A stretch of DNA of 64,000 bases from Streptomyces curacoi (GTDB lineage Bacteria; Actinomycetota; Actinomycetes; Streptomycetales; Streptomycetaceae), in the NCBI RefSeq assembly GCF_001513975.1, contig NZ_KQ947988.1, forward strand, positions 248,001 to 312,000, in the 5' to 3' direction. The translations under genes were made by a program, and so were the position numbers. The notes under the pieces were generated by a model that was not told the origin of the DNA, ran no database searches, and was given only the letters and a program-made list of their open reading frames with translations. This document shows positions 35,287 to 44,132 of this stretch, piece after piece. Numbering within the stretch: position 1 is the first letter of the stretch; every line of letters begins with the position of its first letter.

Positions 35287-35478
35287 ATGGACACCCTCGG
35301 CAACTGGCGGAAGTCGTCCTACTCTGGCAGCGGCGACGGCAACGCCTGCGTGGAAATCTCAGACCGCCGCACCCACATAGCCATCCGCGACTCCAAAGAC
35401 CCGGCCGTCGGCACCCTCACCTTCCCAGCCGAAGCCTTCAGCCCCTTCATAGAAGCCTTGAAGATCACACAGCCGTAA
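35287..35478 (+). CDS. DUF397-domain protein
   Basis: A 63-residue single-domain DUF397 protein: NWRKSSYSGSGDGNACVEI at the start, then IAIRDSKDP and TFPAEAFSPFIEAL. It is the usual partner of XRE/DUF5753 regulators and in characterised cases binds or antagonises them. GAGG lies 6 nt before the ATG. Its last 14 bp overlap the convergent transferase gene. Confidence 0.92.
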   Translation: MDTLGNWRKSSYSGSGDGNACVEISDRRTHIAIRDSKDPAVGTLTFPAEAFSPFIEALKITQP

Positions 35479-36568
35479 CCGCCGACAGCCGGTGCACATC
35501 CCGAGCCGTCCCCGTCACCCCCGACAAGAACCCCTGCGCCCTCGGCGACGCGTTCTGCGTCAGCCACGCCGGGTCGATGTCGCACACCGCCACGCGGACC
35601 TCCGTGCCGGACAGCGCCAGCGGCAGCGTGTGCACCACCGTCGACGGGAAGCTCAGGATCGTACGGCCGATCGGCCCGCGGCGGGCGATCAGCTCCAGGG
35701 GGAGGTCGGGGCGTACGACCTCCAGGCCCGTCTCGACCGCCAGTCGGTGGAGTTTCTCCGCGCTCTCGCGGCGGTGGGCGAAGTAGCGGGTGGCTCCGTG
35801 CGTCTTGGCCAGTCCGCGCACCGCCTCCAGGTAGCGGTCGCCGTCCACCACACCCGTCTCGACCAGCGACGTGCCGACCATGTCCGCGCCCTTGGTGATG
35901 CGGGGCGGGCCGAAGCGGGCGCGGGTCCAGGCGAAGGTGTTGGCGGTGACCGTGACGCCCTCCAGCCGCTCCTCCATCGGCATGGAGGAGAAGATCTCGA
36001 CCTTGCGGCGCTCGCTCGGAGTCAGGCGCTTGCGGGCCGCCGAGGACACCGGCGCGAAGACCAGGTCGCGGGGGCCGGGGCGGCCGCCCTTGCGGTGCCA
36101 GCGGACCAGGCGTTCGCCGCGAGCCAGTTGGGCGACGAACTCCATGGTGGCCGTGCCGTCGTCGACGACGACCAGGTCGCGGGCCTTGGTGATGGTCAAC
36201 AACAGTTGTACGTAGCGGGAGAACGGGTCGCCCAGGACCACGCGCTCGGCCCGGCGGAGCAGGCCCGCCAGGCCGCCGATCGTCTGGAAGGGGGCCGCCG
36301 GGCCGCCGCGCGCCTCCTCCCAGCGGACCTGGTGGCCCTCCTCGCGTGCCAGCTCGGCCATCCGGCGCAGCTGGCCGCGGGTCATGGGGTCGATCGGGGA
36401 CAGGACGACGAGGGTGAGCCCCGCGCCGACGGCGTGCTCGGGGGCATGCGCCCACTCCAGCACGTTCAGGAGCTGTACCGGGCTCTCAACGAAGGCGAGA
36501 GTGTGGGGGCCGGTGTTCCCGGCGCGGGGGCTCATCGACGTACGACCGTCCCGTCGTAAGGCGCTCAT
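35465..36568 (-). CDS. Putative sialyltransferase-like glycosyltransferase
   Basis: A 367-residue protein, last gene of the NeuB/NeuA operon. It opens with HTLAFVESPVQLLNVLEWA, a pattern like the first strand of GT52/polysialyltransferase-type enzymes. A possible CMP-binding region is RTILSFPSTVVHTLPLAL near residue 320. No membrane segment is present, so it acts in the cytoplasm or loosely at the membrane. Given its neighbours it may transfer the nonulosonic acid (Kdn-like) residue onto the cell-wall polymer; that role is inferred. ATG 36568 is used and ATG 36535 is an alternative. Confidence 0.72.
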   Translation of the reverse strand: MSALRRDGRTSMSPRAGNTGPHTLAFVESPVQLLNVLEWAHAPEHAVGAGLTLVVLSPIDPMTRGQLRRMAELAREEGHQVRWEEARGGPAAPFQTIGGLAGLLRRAERVVLGDPFSRYVQLLLTITKARDLVVVDDGTATMEFVAQLARGERLVRWHRKGGRPGPRDLVFAPVSSAARKRLTPSERRKVEIFSSMPMEERLEGVTVTANTFAWTRARFGPPRITKGADMVGTSLVETGVVDGDRYLEAVRGLAKTHGATRYFAHRRESAEKLHRLAVETGLEVVRPDLPLELIARRGPIGRTILSFPSTVVHTLPLALSGTEVRVAVCDIDPAWLTQNASPRAQGFLSGVTGTARDVHRLSAVTAV

Positions 36569-36653
36569 GATGCGCTCGTGTCCAAAAGGCGCTTCAACCG
36601 GCTCCGAGCCCGAGCGCCCGTGGCCGGGACACTCGGACTCGGCACGCTGTGAC

Positions 36654-37592
36654 TCAGACCGCGACCGGCTCGCCCGCCGCCGCGGCGATCTCCGCCTCGG
36701 CGACCACACCGGTGACCCGGCGCAGCTTCTTCATCGGGCCGAGCTCGGAGTCGTAGACCTTCTTGACGCCGTCACCGAGGGAGGCCTCGATGGTGCGGAT
36801 GTCACGGACGAGGCGGGTGAGGCCCTGCGGCTCGACGGAGGCGGCCTGGTCCGAGCCCCACATCGCGCGGTCCAGGGTGATGTGGCGCTCGACGAACACG
36901 GCGCCGAGGGCGACGGCGGCCAGCGTGGTCTGCAGGCCCGTCTCGTGGCCGGAGTAGCCGATCGGGACGTTCGGGTACTCCTTCTCCAGCGTGTTGATCA
37001 CGCGGAGGTTCAGCTCCTCGGCCTTCGCCGGGTAGGTGGAGGTGGCGTGGCACATGAGGATGTTGTCGGAGCCGAGGACCTCGACTGCGTGGCGGATCTG
37101 GCGAGGGGTGGACATGCCCGTGGAGAGGATGACCGCGCGGCCGGTGGCGCGCAGGGCGCGCAGCAGCTCGTCGTCGGTCAGGGAGGCCGAGGCGACCTTG
37201 TGCGCCGGGACGTCGAACTTCTCCAGGAAGGCGACGGCCTCGGTGTCCCACGGGGAGGCGAACCAGTCGATCCCCTTCTCCTTGCAGTACTCGTCGATCT
37301 GGCGGTACTCGTCCTCGCCGAACTCCACGCGGTGGCGGTAGTCGATGTAGGTCATCCGACCCCAGGGCGTGTCGCGCTCGATGTCCCACTGGTCGCGCGG
37401 GGTGCAGATCTCCGGCGTGCGCTTCTGGAACTTCACGGCGTCGCAGCCGGCCTCGGCGGCCACGTCGATGAGCTTGAAGGCGTTCTCCAGCTCGCCGTTG
37501 TGGTTGATGCCGATCTCGCCGCAGATGTAGACGGGGCGACCGGGGCCGACCTCACGCGAACCGAAGGCGCGCAGACGGGAGTTGGTGCTCAT
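36654..37592 (-). CDS. neuB: N-acylneuraminate / Kdn 9-phosphate-type synthase
   Basis: A 312-residue NeuB-family aldolase-like synthase that condenses phosphoenolpyruvate with a hexose to make a nonulosonic acid. Key motifs are EIGINHNGELENAF, AVKFQKRTPE, DWFASPWD, HATSTYPAKAEELNL and GYSGHETGL, followed by ERHITLDRAMWGSDQAAS near the C-terminus. Most NeuB proteins (about 340-350 residues) end with an antifreeze-like SAF domain. This one stops before it, like shorter actinobacterial forms. It sits 14 bp after the neuA-HAD gene. Polymers with Kdn in related Streptomyces suggest the product is Kdn rather than Neu5Ac (inference). Confidence 0.92.
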   Translation of the reverse strand: MSTNSRLRAFGSREVGPGRPVYICGEIGINHNGELENAFKLIDVAAEAGCDAVKFQKRTPEICTPRDQWDIERDTPWGRMTYIDYRHRVEFGEDEYRQIDEYCKEKGIDWFASPWDTEAVAFLEKFDVPAHKVASASLTDDELLRALRATGRAVILSTGMSTPRQIRHAVEVLGSDNILMCHATSTYPAKAEELNLRVINTLEKEYPNVPIGYSGHETGLQTTLAAVALGAVFVERHITLDRAMWGSDQAASVEPQGLTRLVRDIRTIEASLGDGVKKVYDSELGPMKKLRRVTGVVAEAEIAAAAGEPVAV

Positions 37593-37606
37593 GGCAGAAG
37601 ATGTCC

Positions 37607-38872
37607 TTACTGGGGGAGGGAATCGAGAGAGGGGCCGAGGATCCAGCTGGCGATCTCTCGGATCGCGCCGTCACCGCCGGGGACGGTGGTGACCGCGCGT
37701 GCGGCGCCGCGCACGACGTCGTGGGCGCTCGCGACCGCCACGGGCCAGCCGACGAGGGCGAAGCACGGGAGGTCGTTGACGTCGTTGCCGACGTAGAGCA
37801 CGCGCTCAGGCGCGATGCCCTGCTCCTCGCACCACTGCTTCAGCGCGAGGTCCTTGCGGTCGATGCCGTGCAGCACGGGAATCTGCAGCTTCCGTGCGCG
37901 GGCGGCGACGACCGGGTTCTGCTCCGTGGACAGGATCAGCATCTTCAGCCCGCTCTTGCGCAGGGCCGCGATGCCGAGGCCGTCTCCGCGGTGCACGGAG
38001 ACGAACTCCCGTCCATCGGCATCGATCAGCACCCGGTCGTCGGTCTGGGTGCCGTCGAAGTCCAGTACGACCGCGTCGATGTCGTCGGCGGTCGGCAGCG
38101 AACCGGGGCGGTCCGCGTCGAAGAGGGGGGCGAGGGCCCGCGCCCGCGCCAGGTCGTGCGGGTCGTCGATCTCCAGGACCCGGGAGGGGTCGGTGCGGAC
38201 GAGTTCCGTACGGCCGAAGAAGCGGTGCTGGTGCTTGCGGAAGCCGGGCGCGTCCATCGCGTAGGCGGCGCCGGTCTCCAGCAGGTCCTGGGGGCGGTCC
38301 TGGCGGCGGGGACGGAAGGACTTGTCGTGGTTGACGCCGTAGCCGCCGCCGACGGCCGCGTCGGCCTCCGCGACGGAGCCCGCGGCGACCTCGTCCTCGG
38401 CGTCCCGCCAGATGAAGCCGTGGAAGGGAGCCACGGTGACCGCGGTGTCGGCGCCGTTGTCGACGATCGCGCCCGCGACCCCGTCGATGTCCTCGCGGAC
38501 GATGAAGGGGCTGGTGCACTGCACGAGCAGGACCACGTCCACCGGCGCCCCGTGCAGGGCCTCGTGGGCGTCCATGGCGTGCAGGACGGCGGCCTCGGAG
38601 GTGGCCGTGTCCCCGGCGATGGCGGCCGGGCGCAGCACGACCTCGGCGCCGGCCTCGCGGGCGGCGGCGGCGATGGCCTGGTCGTCGGTGGAGACCACGA
38701 CGTCGGTCACCAGCCGGGCCGCCCGGCACTCGCGCACCGCGCGGGCCACCAGCGGGACGCCGCCGACGGGGAGGAGGTTCTTCGCGGGCACGCCCTTGGA
38801 GCCGCCGCGCGCGGGGATCACGGCGAGCACTCGGCGCACCGAGGCGCCTTGGCCCGCTTCCGGGTGGGACAT
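37607..38872 (-). CDS. neuA: Fused CMP-nonulosonate synthetase and HAD phosphatase
   Basis: A 421-residue two-domain enzyme. Residues 12-240 are an acylneuraminate cytidylyltransferase: VIPARGGSKGVPAKNLLPV binds CTP, then DVVVSTDDQAIA and LLVQCTSPFI. Residues 265-421 are a KdsC-like HAD phosphatase: VLDFDGTQTDD with the catalytic Asp, then ILSTEQNPVV and GNDVNDLPCF. One chain could therefore dephosphorylate the 9-phosphate made by NeuB and activate the sugar as its CMP form, steps that are often done by separate proteins. AGGAG lies 8 nt before ATG 38872. Confidence 0.93.
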   Translation of the reverse strand: MSHPEAGQGASVRRVLAVIPARGGSKGVPAKNLLPVGGVPLVARAVRECRAARLVTDVVVSTDDQAIAAAAREAGAEVVLRPAAIAGDTATSEAAVLHAMDAHEALHGAPVDVVLLVQCTSPFIVREDIDGVAGAIVDNGADTAVTVAPFHGFIWRDAEDEVAAGSVAEADAAVGGGYGVNHDKSFRPRRQDRPQDLLETGAAYAMDAPGFRKHQHRFFGRTELVRTDPSRVLEIDDPHDLARARALAPLFDADRPGSLPTADDIDAVVLDFDGTQTDDRVLIDADGREFVSVHRGDGLGIAALRKSGLKMLILSTEQNPVVAARARKLQIPVLHGIDRKDLALKQWCEEQGIAPERVLYVGNDVNDLPCFALVGWPVAVASAHDVVRGAARAVTTVPGGDGAIREIASWILGPSLDSLPQ

Positions 38873-38913
38873 GGGTTTGGCTCCTTGACGTCCTTGACGT
38901 GGGTTCGGGCGGC

Positions 38914-40239
38914 TCACAGCTCCCCCATCCGCCGGATGACTGGCGCCACGCGCTGCACGCCGTGCCGGTAGGCGCCGCGGGCGGCCCGGCGCACGATCTG
39001 CCGGACCGGGCCGGGCTCCCTGTCGTGCGCGGGCGCGCCGGGCAGCGGGCTGCCGTCCGGGCCGAGGTGGTGGCGGGCGAGGATGCCGGGCAGATAGCCG
39101 GGCGCGGTGGCGGGGGTGTAGTACGGGGTGAGGGCGGGCAGTCCGCCGGGGCGGTCCAGCAGCTTGGCGATGCGCTCGCGGGCCGCGTCGAAGGCCGCCT
39201 CGTACGAGCCTCCCCCGGCCGCGACGCCCTGCCGGGCCACCCACTCCTCGTCGGGCACCGGGCGGTGGCCGTCGTCGAGCTGGTCCCAGGAGGCGAGGCA
39301 GCCGGAGCCGACGAAGTGGTGGTTGCCGAGCACCTCGCGCACGCCGAGGTCGGTGAGGACGACGGTGGGGATACGGCGGTGCAGCGACTCCAGGGCGGCC
39401 GTGGAGCTGATGGTCACCAGCAGGTCGGTGCGGTCGAGGACCTCGCCCATGTGCCCGTACACGAGGCGGAAGTTGGCCGGCGGGTCGAGGCGCTGGACCA
39501 GCTTCTGGTACGGCAGCTCCTCGATGTGCGTGGTGTGTTCGCCCGGCTTGGAGCGCAGCTTCAGCAGTACCTCGCGCTCGGGGTGCTTGCGGGCGTGCTG
39601 GATGAGGCGGTTCAGCAGGTACGTGCGGTCCCTGCGGTTGTCCGGCACGGAGGGCTGGGCGGCGAAGACCACGGTGTAGGGGTCGTGCCCGCCGGTGTAG
39701 GGCGCCCCGCCGAGGAACGGCAGCGCGACCTCGGTCACCGCCGAGGCGTCGGCGCCGACCCCCTCGTACACCGCGCGGAAACGCTCGGCGTCCTGGCGGG
39801 AGTTGGCGAGGACGAGGTCCGCGCCGTGCCGCAGCAGCAGGCCGTCGGCGAGCTTCTCGTAGACGACGCCGACGTAGCCGGTGACGACCACGGGCCGCTC
39901 CGGCTGCCCCTCCCAGATCCGCTTCAGGCCGTGCAGCATCGCCTGCACTCCCCCGCCGACGAGGGCGAGGACCAGGACGTCGTACGGCTCCCGCGCCATG
40001 GTGCGCAGGAACTCGACGGCGGTCACCTCACGCAGGGAGTCGGCGGGGGCGCCGACCTCCTGGAGCTGGCGGGCGGTGGGGGTGGCACGGCCGCGCAGGA
40101 GATAACCGTCCAGGCGGATGTCCGACTCGTCTGCGTTCTCCGGAGCGATGCGGTTCGCGGTGAGCGCGCCCCACTTCCACCGGGTGTCGGAATCCGCGAG
40201 TACGGCAACTCGCCGGGACTTCTTCGCACTTGCTGGCAC
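38914..40239 (-). CDS. DUF6716-type putative glycosyltransferase
   Basis: A 441-residue soluble protein, first gene of the leftward nonulosonate operon. RRVAVLADSDTRWKWGALTAN is its opening strand, quoted in part as VAVLADSDTRWKWG. A Rossmann-like middle (VVVTGYVGVVYEKLADG) and a C-terminal sugar-nucleotide-like region (LLVTISSTAALESLHRRIPT) suggest a GT-B fold. It is conserved beside NeuB/NeuA in Streptomyces, but its activity is unproven. The start is uncertain: GTG 40239 is used and TTG 40278 would add 13 residues. Neither has a strong ribosome site. Confidence 0.72.
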   Translation of the reverse strand: MPASAKKSRRVAVLADSDTRWKWGALTANRIAPENADESDIRLDGYLLRGRATPTARQLQEVGAPADSLREVTAVEFLRTMAREPYDVLVLALVGGGVQAMLHGLKRIWEGQPERPVVVTGYVGVVYEKLADGLLLRHGADLVLANSRQDAERFRAVYEGVGADASAVTEVALPFLGGAPYTGGHDPYTVVFAAQPSVPDNRRDRTYLLNRLIQHARKHPEREVLLKLRSKPGEHTTHIEELPYQKLVQRLDPPANFRLVYGHMGEVLDRTDLLVTISSTAALESLHRRIPTVVLTDLGVREVLGNHHFVGSGCLASWDQLDDGHRPVPDEEWVARQGVAAGGGSYEAAFDAARERIAKLLDRPGGLPALTPYYTPATAPGYLPGILARHHLGPDGSPLPGAPAHDREPGPVRQIVRRAARGAYRHGVQRVAPVIRRMGEL

Positions 40240-40437
40240 GTCGAAGACGCTAGGAAGCGTTTCCGAGGTTCTGCCCAACCCGAATCCAACAAACGGTTAA
40301 CAGCACATCGACGAACGGCGAATCGGGGCCGGAACCCGCTGAGAAAAATCCTGGTTCACGGCATCGCCACGCGTCGTTCACCTGACATCAAACTGCGGGT
40401 AAAGACGGATGCCGGACCGCGCCCTAACGTCCTTTGC

Positions 40438-41418
40438 GTGGTCAAGCTCTCCGTCATCGTGCCGTTCTACAACGTGCAGCAATACGCGCCCGACACACTG
40501 AAGAGCCTGCGTGCGAACACACGCGAGGACTTCGAGTTCATCCTCGTCGACGACTGCTCGACCGACGGGACACCGGACATCCTCGCGCGCGCGGAGCGCG
40601 AGCTGCCGGGCGCGGTGGTCGTCAGACACGAGCAGAACGGAGGGCTGGCCACCGCGCGGAACACGGGCATCGACAGGGCGCGCGGCGAGTATCTGACCTT
40701 CCTGGACGGCGACGACTGGCTCGCGCCCGGCTACTTCCCGCAACTGCTCGCGGCGATCGAGGAGTTGGGCTGCGATTTCGTCCGTACCGACCATGTGCAG
40801 TGCACCGGGCGGGCGCGCAGCATCCACCGGGTGCCGCACGGCCGGCGCTGGGCGGTGCTGAACCCGCGGGAGGCGATCCTGCCCGCCGACCGGTCGACGT
40901 CCGTGGACTACGCCTACGCGTGGGCGGGCGTCTACCACCGCCGCCTGGTCGACCGCGGCCTGCTGCACTTCACGCACGGGCTGCGCACGGCCGAGGACCG
41001 GCCGTGGATCTGGAAGCTGCACCGGGAGGCGGAGTCGTTCGCCGTGGTGGGACTGCTGGGCGTCCACTACCGGCGCGGAGTGGCCTCCTCGCTCACCCAG
41101 ATCGGTGATGTACGGCAGCTGGATTTCATTCGCGCGTTCGACCGGGTAATCGAGGAAACGGCCGCTGACGCGGAGGCCGATAAGCTGCTGCCAAAAGCCG
41201 TGCGTACTTATTGCGCCATCATGGCTCATCATCTCGGACACATCGAGAGGTTCGAACCCGCCGTGGCTCGAAAACTGCGCTCGCTGAGCGCCGCCGCCCT
41301 GAAAAGAATGCCGCAGGACGTGCTCGCGGAAGTAATGGACTCGATGGACGCCAAGCGGGCGGGCCGGCTGCGGCGGGTGCGCCGCAGGGCGGTCGGGGCG
41401 CGGACGGTGGCCGCCTGA
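40438..41418 (+). CDS. GT2-family glycosyltransferase
   Basis: A 326-residue GT-A transferase. SVIVPFYNVQQYAPDTL opens the nucleotide-binding domain, ILVDDCSTDGT follows, and LTFLDGDDWLAPGYF holds the DxD-type metal site. VRHEQNGGLATARNTGID and GVASSLTQIGDVRQLDF also occur almost unchanged in the GT2 protein at 45473, so the two are paralogues. Its stop shares a base with the start of the next gene (TGATG). It probably builds part of the cell-wall glycopolymer. The GTG at 40438 lacks a clear ribosome site. Confidence 0.9.
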   Translation: MVKLSVIVPFYNVQQYAPDTLKSLRANTREDFEFILVDDCSTDGTPDILARAERELPGAVVVRHEQNGGLATARNTGIDRARGEYLTFLDGDDWLAPGYFPQLLAAIEELGCDFVRTDHVQCTGRARSIHRVPHGRRWAVLNPREAILPADRSTSVDYAYAWAGVYHRRLVDRGLLHFTHGLRTAEDRPWIWKLHREAESFAVVGLLGVHYRRGVASSLTQIGDVRQLDFIRAFDRVIEETAADAEADKLLPKAVRTYCAIMAHHLGHIERFEPAVARKLRSLSAAALKRMPQDVLAEVMDSMDAKRAGRLRRVRRRAVGARTVAA

Positions 41419-42782
41419 TGCCTCGTACGACTCAGATCTTCTGCGCCTCGACCCTGTACGGCGCCGCGACCCTGGCCGCCGCCCTGGACGCCGGTCTCTT
41501 CGCACCGGCCGACCGCCGGCTGCTGGTCGTCACGAACAACGCGGTCAACCCCGAGATCACCCCGTCCGTCGACGCGATGCCGGGCTTCGACCGGCTGCGT
41601 GAGCGCTTCGACGAGGTGCTGTCCTGGAACGAGACCATCTCCCCGTTCCACCCGAGCGGTTGGTCGCCCCGCGCGGACGACATCCCGATGTGGGAGCGGT
41701 ACGTACGGCTGCTGTGGCGCCTCGGCGACGACGAGGTGCGCCTCGCCGTGGAGTCCGTCCAGGTCGACCCGGCCCTCGCGCTGTGCCAGCTGTTCACCGG
41801 CGCTCCCGTCGACGTCTACGCCGACGGCCTCATAAGCTACGGCCCCACGCGCGACAAGATCGACCCGCTGGTCGGCACCCGCATCGACCGCCTGCTGCAC
41901 CTCGATCTCGTCCCGGGCCTGACCCCGCTGCTGCTCACCGAGTTCGGCGTCCCGGCCGAACTGGTGCCGTCCGAGGCGTTCGTGAAGGTGCTCGGCGAAC
42001 TCGCCCAGGCCGAGGACGAGTTGCCCGCCCTTGCCCCGGACACCGATGACCGTCCGGCCCTCCTGCTCGGCCAGTACCTCTGCGCGCTCGGCATCCTCAG
42101 CGACGCCGAGGAGGAGGACCTGCACCTGCGGATGGTGCGCGGCGCCGTCGAACTCGGCCACCGCAGGCTGGTGTTCAAGCCGCACCCGGTCGCCCCGGCC
42201 CGCTGGTCGAGGCTCCTGGAGGACGAGGCGGCCAGGCTGGGCGCCGAACTCACCCTCCTCGACCGGCCCGTCCTCGCCGAGGTGGCCTTCCAGCGGCTGC
42301 GGCCCGCGCTCGTGGTCGGCTGCTTCTCCACCGCGCTGTTCACCGCGGCCGGTCTGTACGGCGTACCCGTCGCGCGGGTCGGCACCGACACCGTGCTGGC
42401 CCGGCTCGCGCCCTACCAGAACAGCAACCGGGTGCCGCTGACCATCGCCGACCAGCTGCTGCCGGACGCCGCGGACGCCACCGCCGTGAACGGCTGGACG
42501 ATGCCCTCGCGGGAGCGGGTGGCCGAACTGGCCGCGCTGCTCCAGGCGGTCGGCTTCGCGATGCAGCCCAAGATCTACCCGGGGCTGCGCGGCGCGGCCG
42601 AGTCCTACCTCTCCCGGCAACTCAACCCGCACACCTGGCGCTACTTCAAGCGCAAGCGCCTGACCTCGCTGGCCCTGCCGGGCGCCGTACCGGCCCAGCT
42701 GTCCTTCATCCCGCGCAACGCGACCGTACGGCGACTGGCGCGCCGGGCGCGGGCGCTGAAGCAGGCGGCCACCCGGAAATAG
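41418..42782 (+). CDS. Polysialyltransferase-family protein 1
   Basis: A 454-residue protein of the alpha-2,8-polysialyltransferase (POLYST) family. TQIFCASTLYGAATLAAAL opens it, WNETISPFHPSGWSPRADD and VYADGLISYGPTRDKI are the middle landmarks, LVFKPHPVAP follows with the conserved HP motif, and LVVGCFSTALFTAAGLYGV closes the donor site. Bacterial members polymerise or transfer sialic-acid-type sugars from CMP donors. With NeuB and NeuA next door the donor is probably CMP-Kdn or similar. It is translationally coupled to the GT2 gene and is a paralogue of the product of 44133-45476. Confidence 0.88.
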   Translation: MPRTTQIFCASTLYGAATLAAALDAGLFAPADRRLLVVTNNAVNPEITPSVDAMPGFDRLRERFDEVLSWNETISPFHPSGWSPRADDIPMWERYVRLLWRLGDDEVRLAVESVQVDPALALCQLFTGAPVDVYADGLISYGPTRDKIDPLVGTRIDRLLHLDLVPGLTPLLLTEFGVPAELVPSEAFVKVLGELAQAEDELPALAPDTDDRPALLLGQYLCALGILSDAEEEDLHLRMVRGAVELGHRRLVFKPHPVAPARWSRLLEDEAARLGAELTLLDRPVLAEVAFQRLRPALVVGCFSTALFTAAGLYGVPVARVGTDTVLARLAPYQNSNRVPLTIADQLLPDAADATAVNGWTMPSRERVAELAALLQAVGFAMQPKIYPGLRGAAESYLSRQLNPHTWRYFKRKRLTSLALPGAVPAQLSFIPRNATVRRLARRARALKQAATRK

Positions 42783-42907
42783 CGGGAGTGGTCGTTCATC
42801 CGTGTGACATCTTCGCGCTCCCTGAGCGTCAGCAGTCACTCACCTCTCACCCGTCGGAGGTACATAGCGTTCGGTTACCCGACGACTCCCACGAGAAGGG
42901 CCCCCGG

Positions 42908-44065
42908 ATGAGCGCGGCCGACCAGGCGACGGCACCGCCGGCACCAGTGGCACCAGCGGCACCCAGGCTGAACCAGGTTCTCGCCGAGCGGCCTCCGGTC
43001 CGGCTCCGGGGGGAGAGCCGGCTGCGCGCCCTGGACGGTCTGCGGCTGCTGGCCGCCCTGATGGTGTGCATGTACCACTTCACCGGCAAGAACGGTGAGG
43101 TGGCGGCCTCCTGGGACCAGTCGCCCGGCGTGATGTTCCCGACGCTGTCGCAGTTCGCCACGTACGGCAGCCTGGGCGTGCAGTTCTTCTTCGTCATCAG
43201 CGGCTTCGTGATCTGCATGAGCAGCTGGGGCCGCAGTCTCGGCGACTTCTTCCGCTCCCGGATATCCCGCCTCTACCCGGCGTACTGGGTGGCCCTCGTC
43301 ATGGTCAGCGGCGCGGCGCTGCTCCTGCCGGTCGTCGTCGCGCCGGTCCGGCCGGACGAGTTCCTGGTCAACCTCACGATGATGCAGCAGCCGCTGGGTG
43401 TGCCGCGGGTGCTGGGCGTGTGCTGGACGCTCTGGGTGGAGCTGAAGTTCTACGTCCTCTTCGCGCTGTTCGTGATCTGGAAGGGCGTCACCTACAAGCG
43501 CGTGGTCACCTTCTGCATCCTGTGGACGCTGGCCGGTGCGTTCGCCCGGATCGCCGACCACCCGCTGACGGACGAGCTGGTGATGCGCGACCACGCGCCG
43601 TTCTTCGTCGGCGGCCTGGCGCTGTACCTGATCCACCGGTTCGGCAGCGACCTGCTGCTGTGGGGGATCGTCGGCATGTCCTTCCTGCTGGGCCAGCGCT
43701 ACTCGGTCATGGCGCTGTGGCACCCGGGCGAGCAGGGCGACTTCCACCGCGACCCGCTCGTCGTGCAGGCCATCGTCTTCTGCGCCTTCGCCGCCGTCGC
43801 GGTGGTGGCGCTGGGCTGGACGCGCTGGGCCGACTGGCGCTGGCTGACCGTGGCGGGGGCGCTGACGTACCCCTTCTATCTGATCCACGAGCACCTGGGC
43901 TGGTTCTTCATCCGGGTGCTGCACCGGGGGCTCGGGCTGGGGTCGTACGAGACGCTGGCGCTGTCCGTGGGCAGCCTGCTCGTCCTGGCCTGGCTGATGC
44001 ACCGGTTCGTGGAGAAGCCGTTCGGGCCGAAGCTGAAGCGGGCGTTGCCGGCCGTACGGTTCTGA
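42908..44065 (+). CDS. Acyltransferase 3-family membrane protein
   Basis: A 385-residue integral membrane acyltransferase with about ten helices. RLRALDGLRLLAALMVCMYHF is the opening signature, quoted here as RALDGLRLLAALMVCMYHF with the catalytic His. FFVISGFVICMS and FRSRISRLYPAYWVAL follow, then GVCWTLWVELKFYVLF and the terminal YPFYLIHEHLGWFFIR. Family members O-acetylate or succinylate extracellular sugars, so this probably decorates the polymer made by its neighbours. A long Ala/Pro-rich cytoplasmic N-terminus precedes helix 1. GAGAAGGG lies before the ATG. Confidence 0.92.
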   Translation: MSAADQATAPPAPVAPAAPRLNQVLAERPPVRLRGESRLRALDGLRLLAALMVCMYHFTGKNGEVAASWDQSPGVMFPTLSQFATYGSLGVQFFFVISGFVICMSSWGRSLGDFFRSRISRLYPAYWVALVMVSGAALLLPVVVAPVRPDEFLVNLTMMQQPLGVPRVLGVCWTLWVELKFYVLFALFVIWKGVTYKRVVTFCILWTLAGAFARIADHPLTDELVMRDHAPFFVGGLALYLIHRFGSDLLLWGIVGMSFLLGQRYSVMALWHPGEQGDFHRDPLVVQAIVFCAFAAVAVVALGWTRWADWRWLTVAGALTYPFYLIHEHLGWFFIRVLHRGLGLGSYETLALSVGSLLVLAWLMHRFVEKPFGPKLKRALPAVRF

Positions 44066-44076
44066 AGCCCGAAATG

Positions 44077-44114
44077 CAGTTGGGGCGCCCCCGTGGCTCG
44101 GGGCGCCCCAACTG
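44077..44114. terminator. Bidirectional terminator between convergent glycopolymer genes
   Basis: A perfect 15-bp stem (CAGTTGGGGCGCCCC and complement) with an 8-nt loop between the acyltransferase and polysialyltransferase 2 genes. Confidence 0.88.
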
Positions 44115-44132
44115 CCGTTCTGTGACCGCGCG

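Noticed and set aside
28015..35478. A mobile island carrying the toxin region
   Set aside because: No integrase, transposase, tRNA target or flanking direct repeat was seen; only the toxin tip and immunity gene show altered base composition.
40240..40437. Divergent spacer as a possible small gene or leader
   Set aside because: No frame with a ribosome site was found. It is probably only promoter sequence for the two glycopolymer operons.
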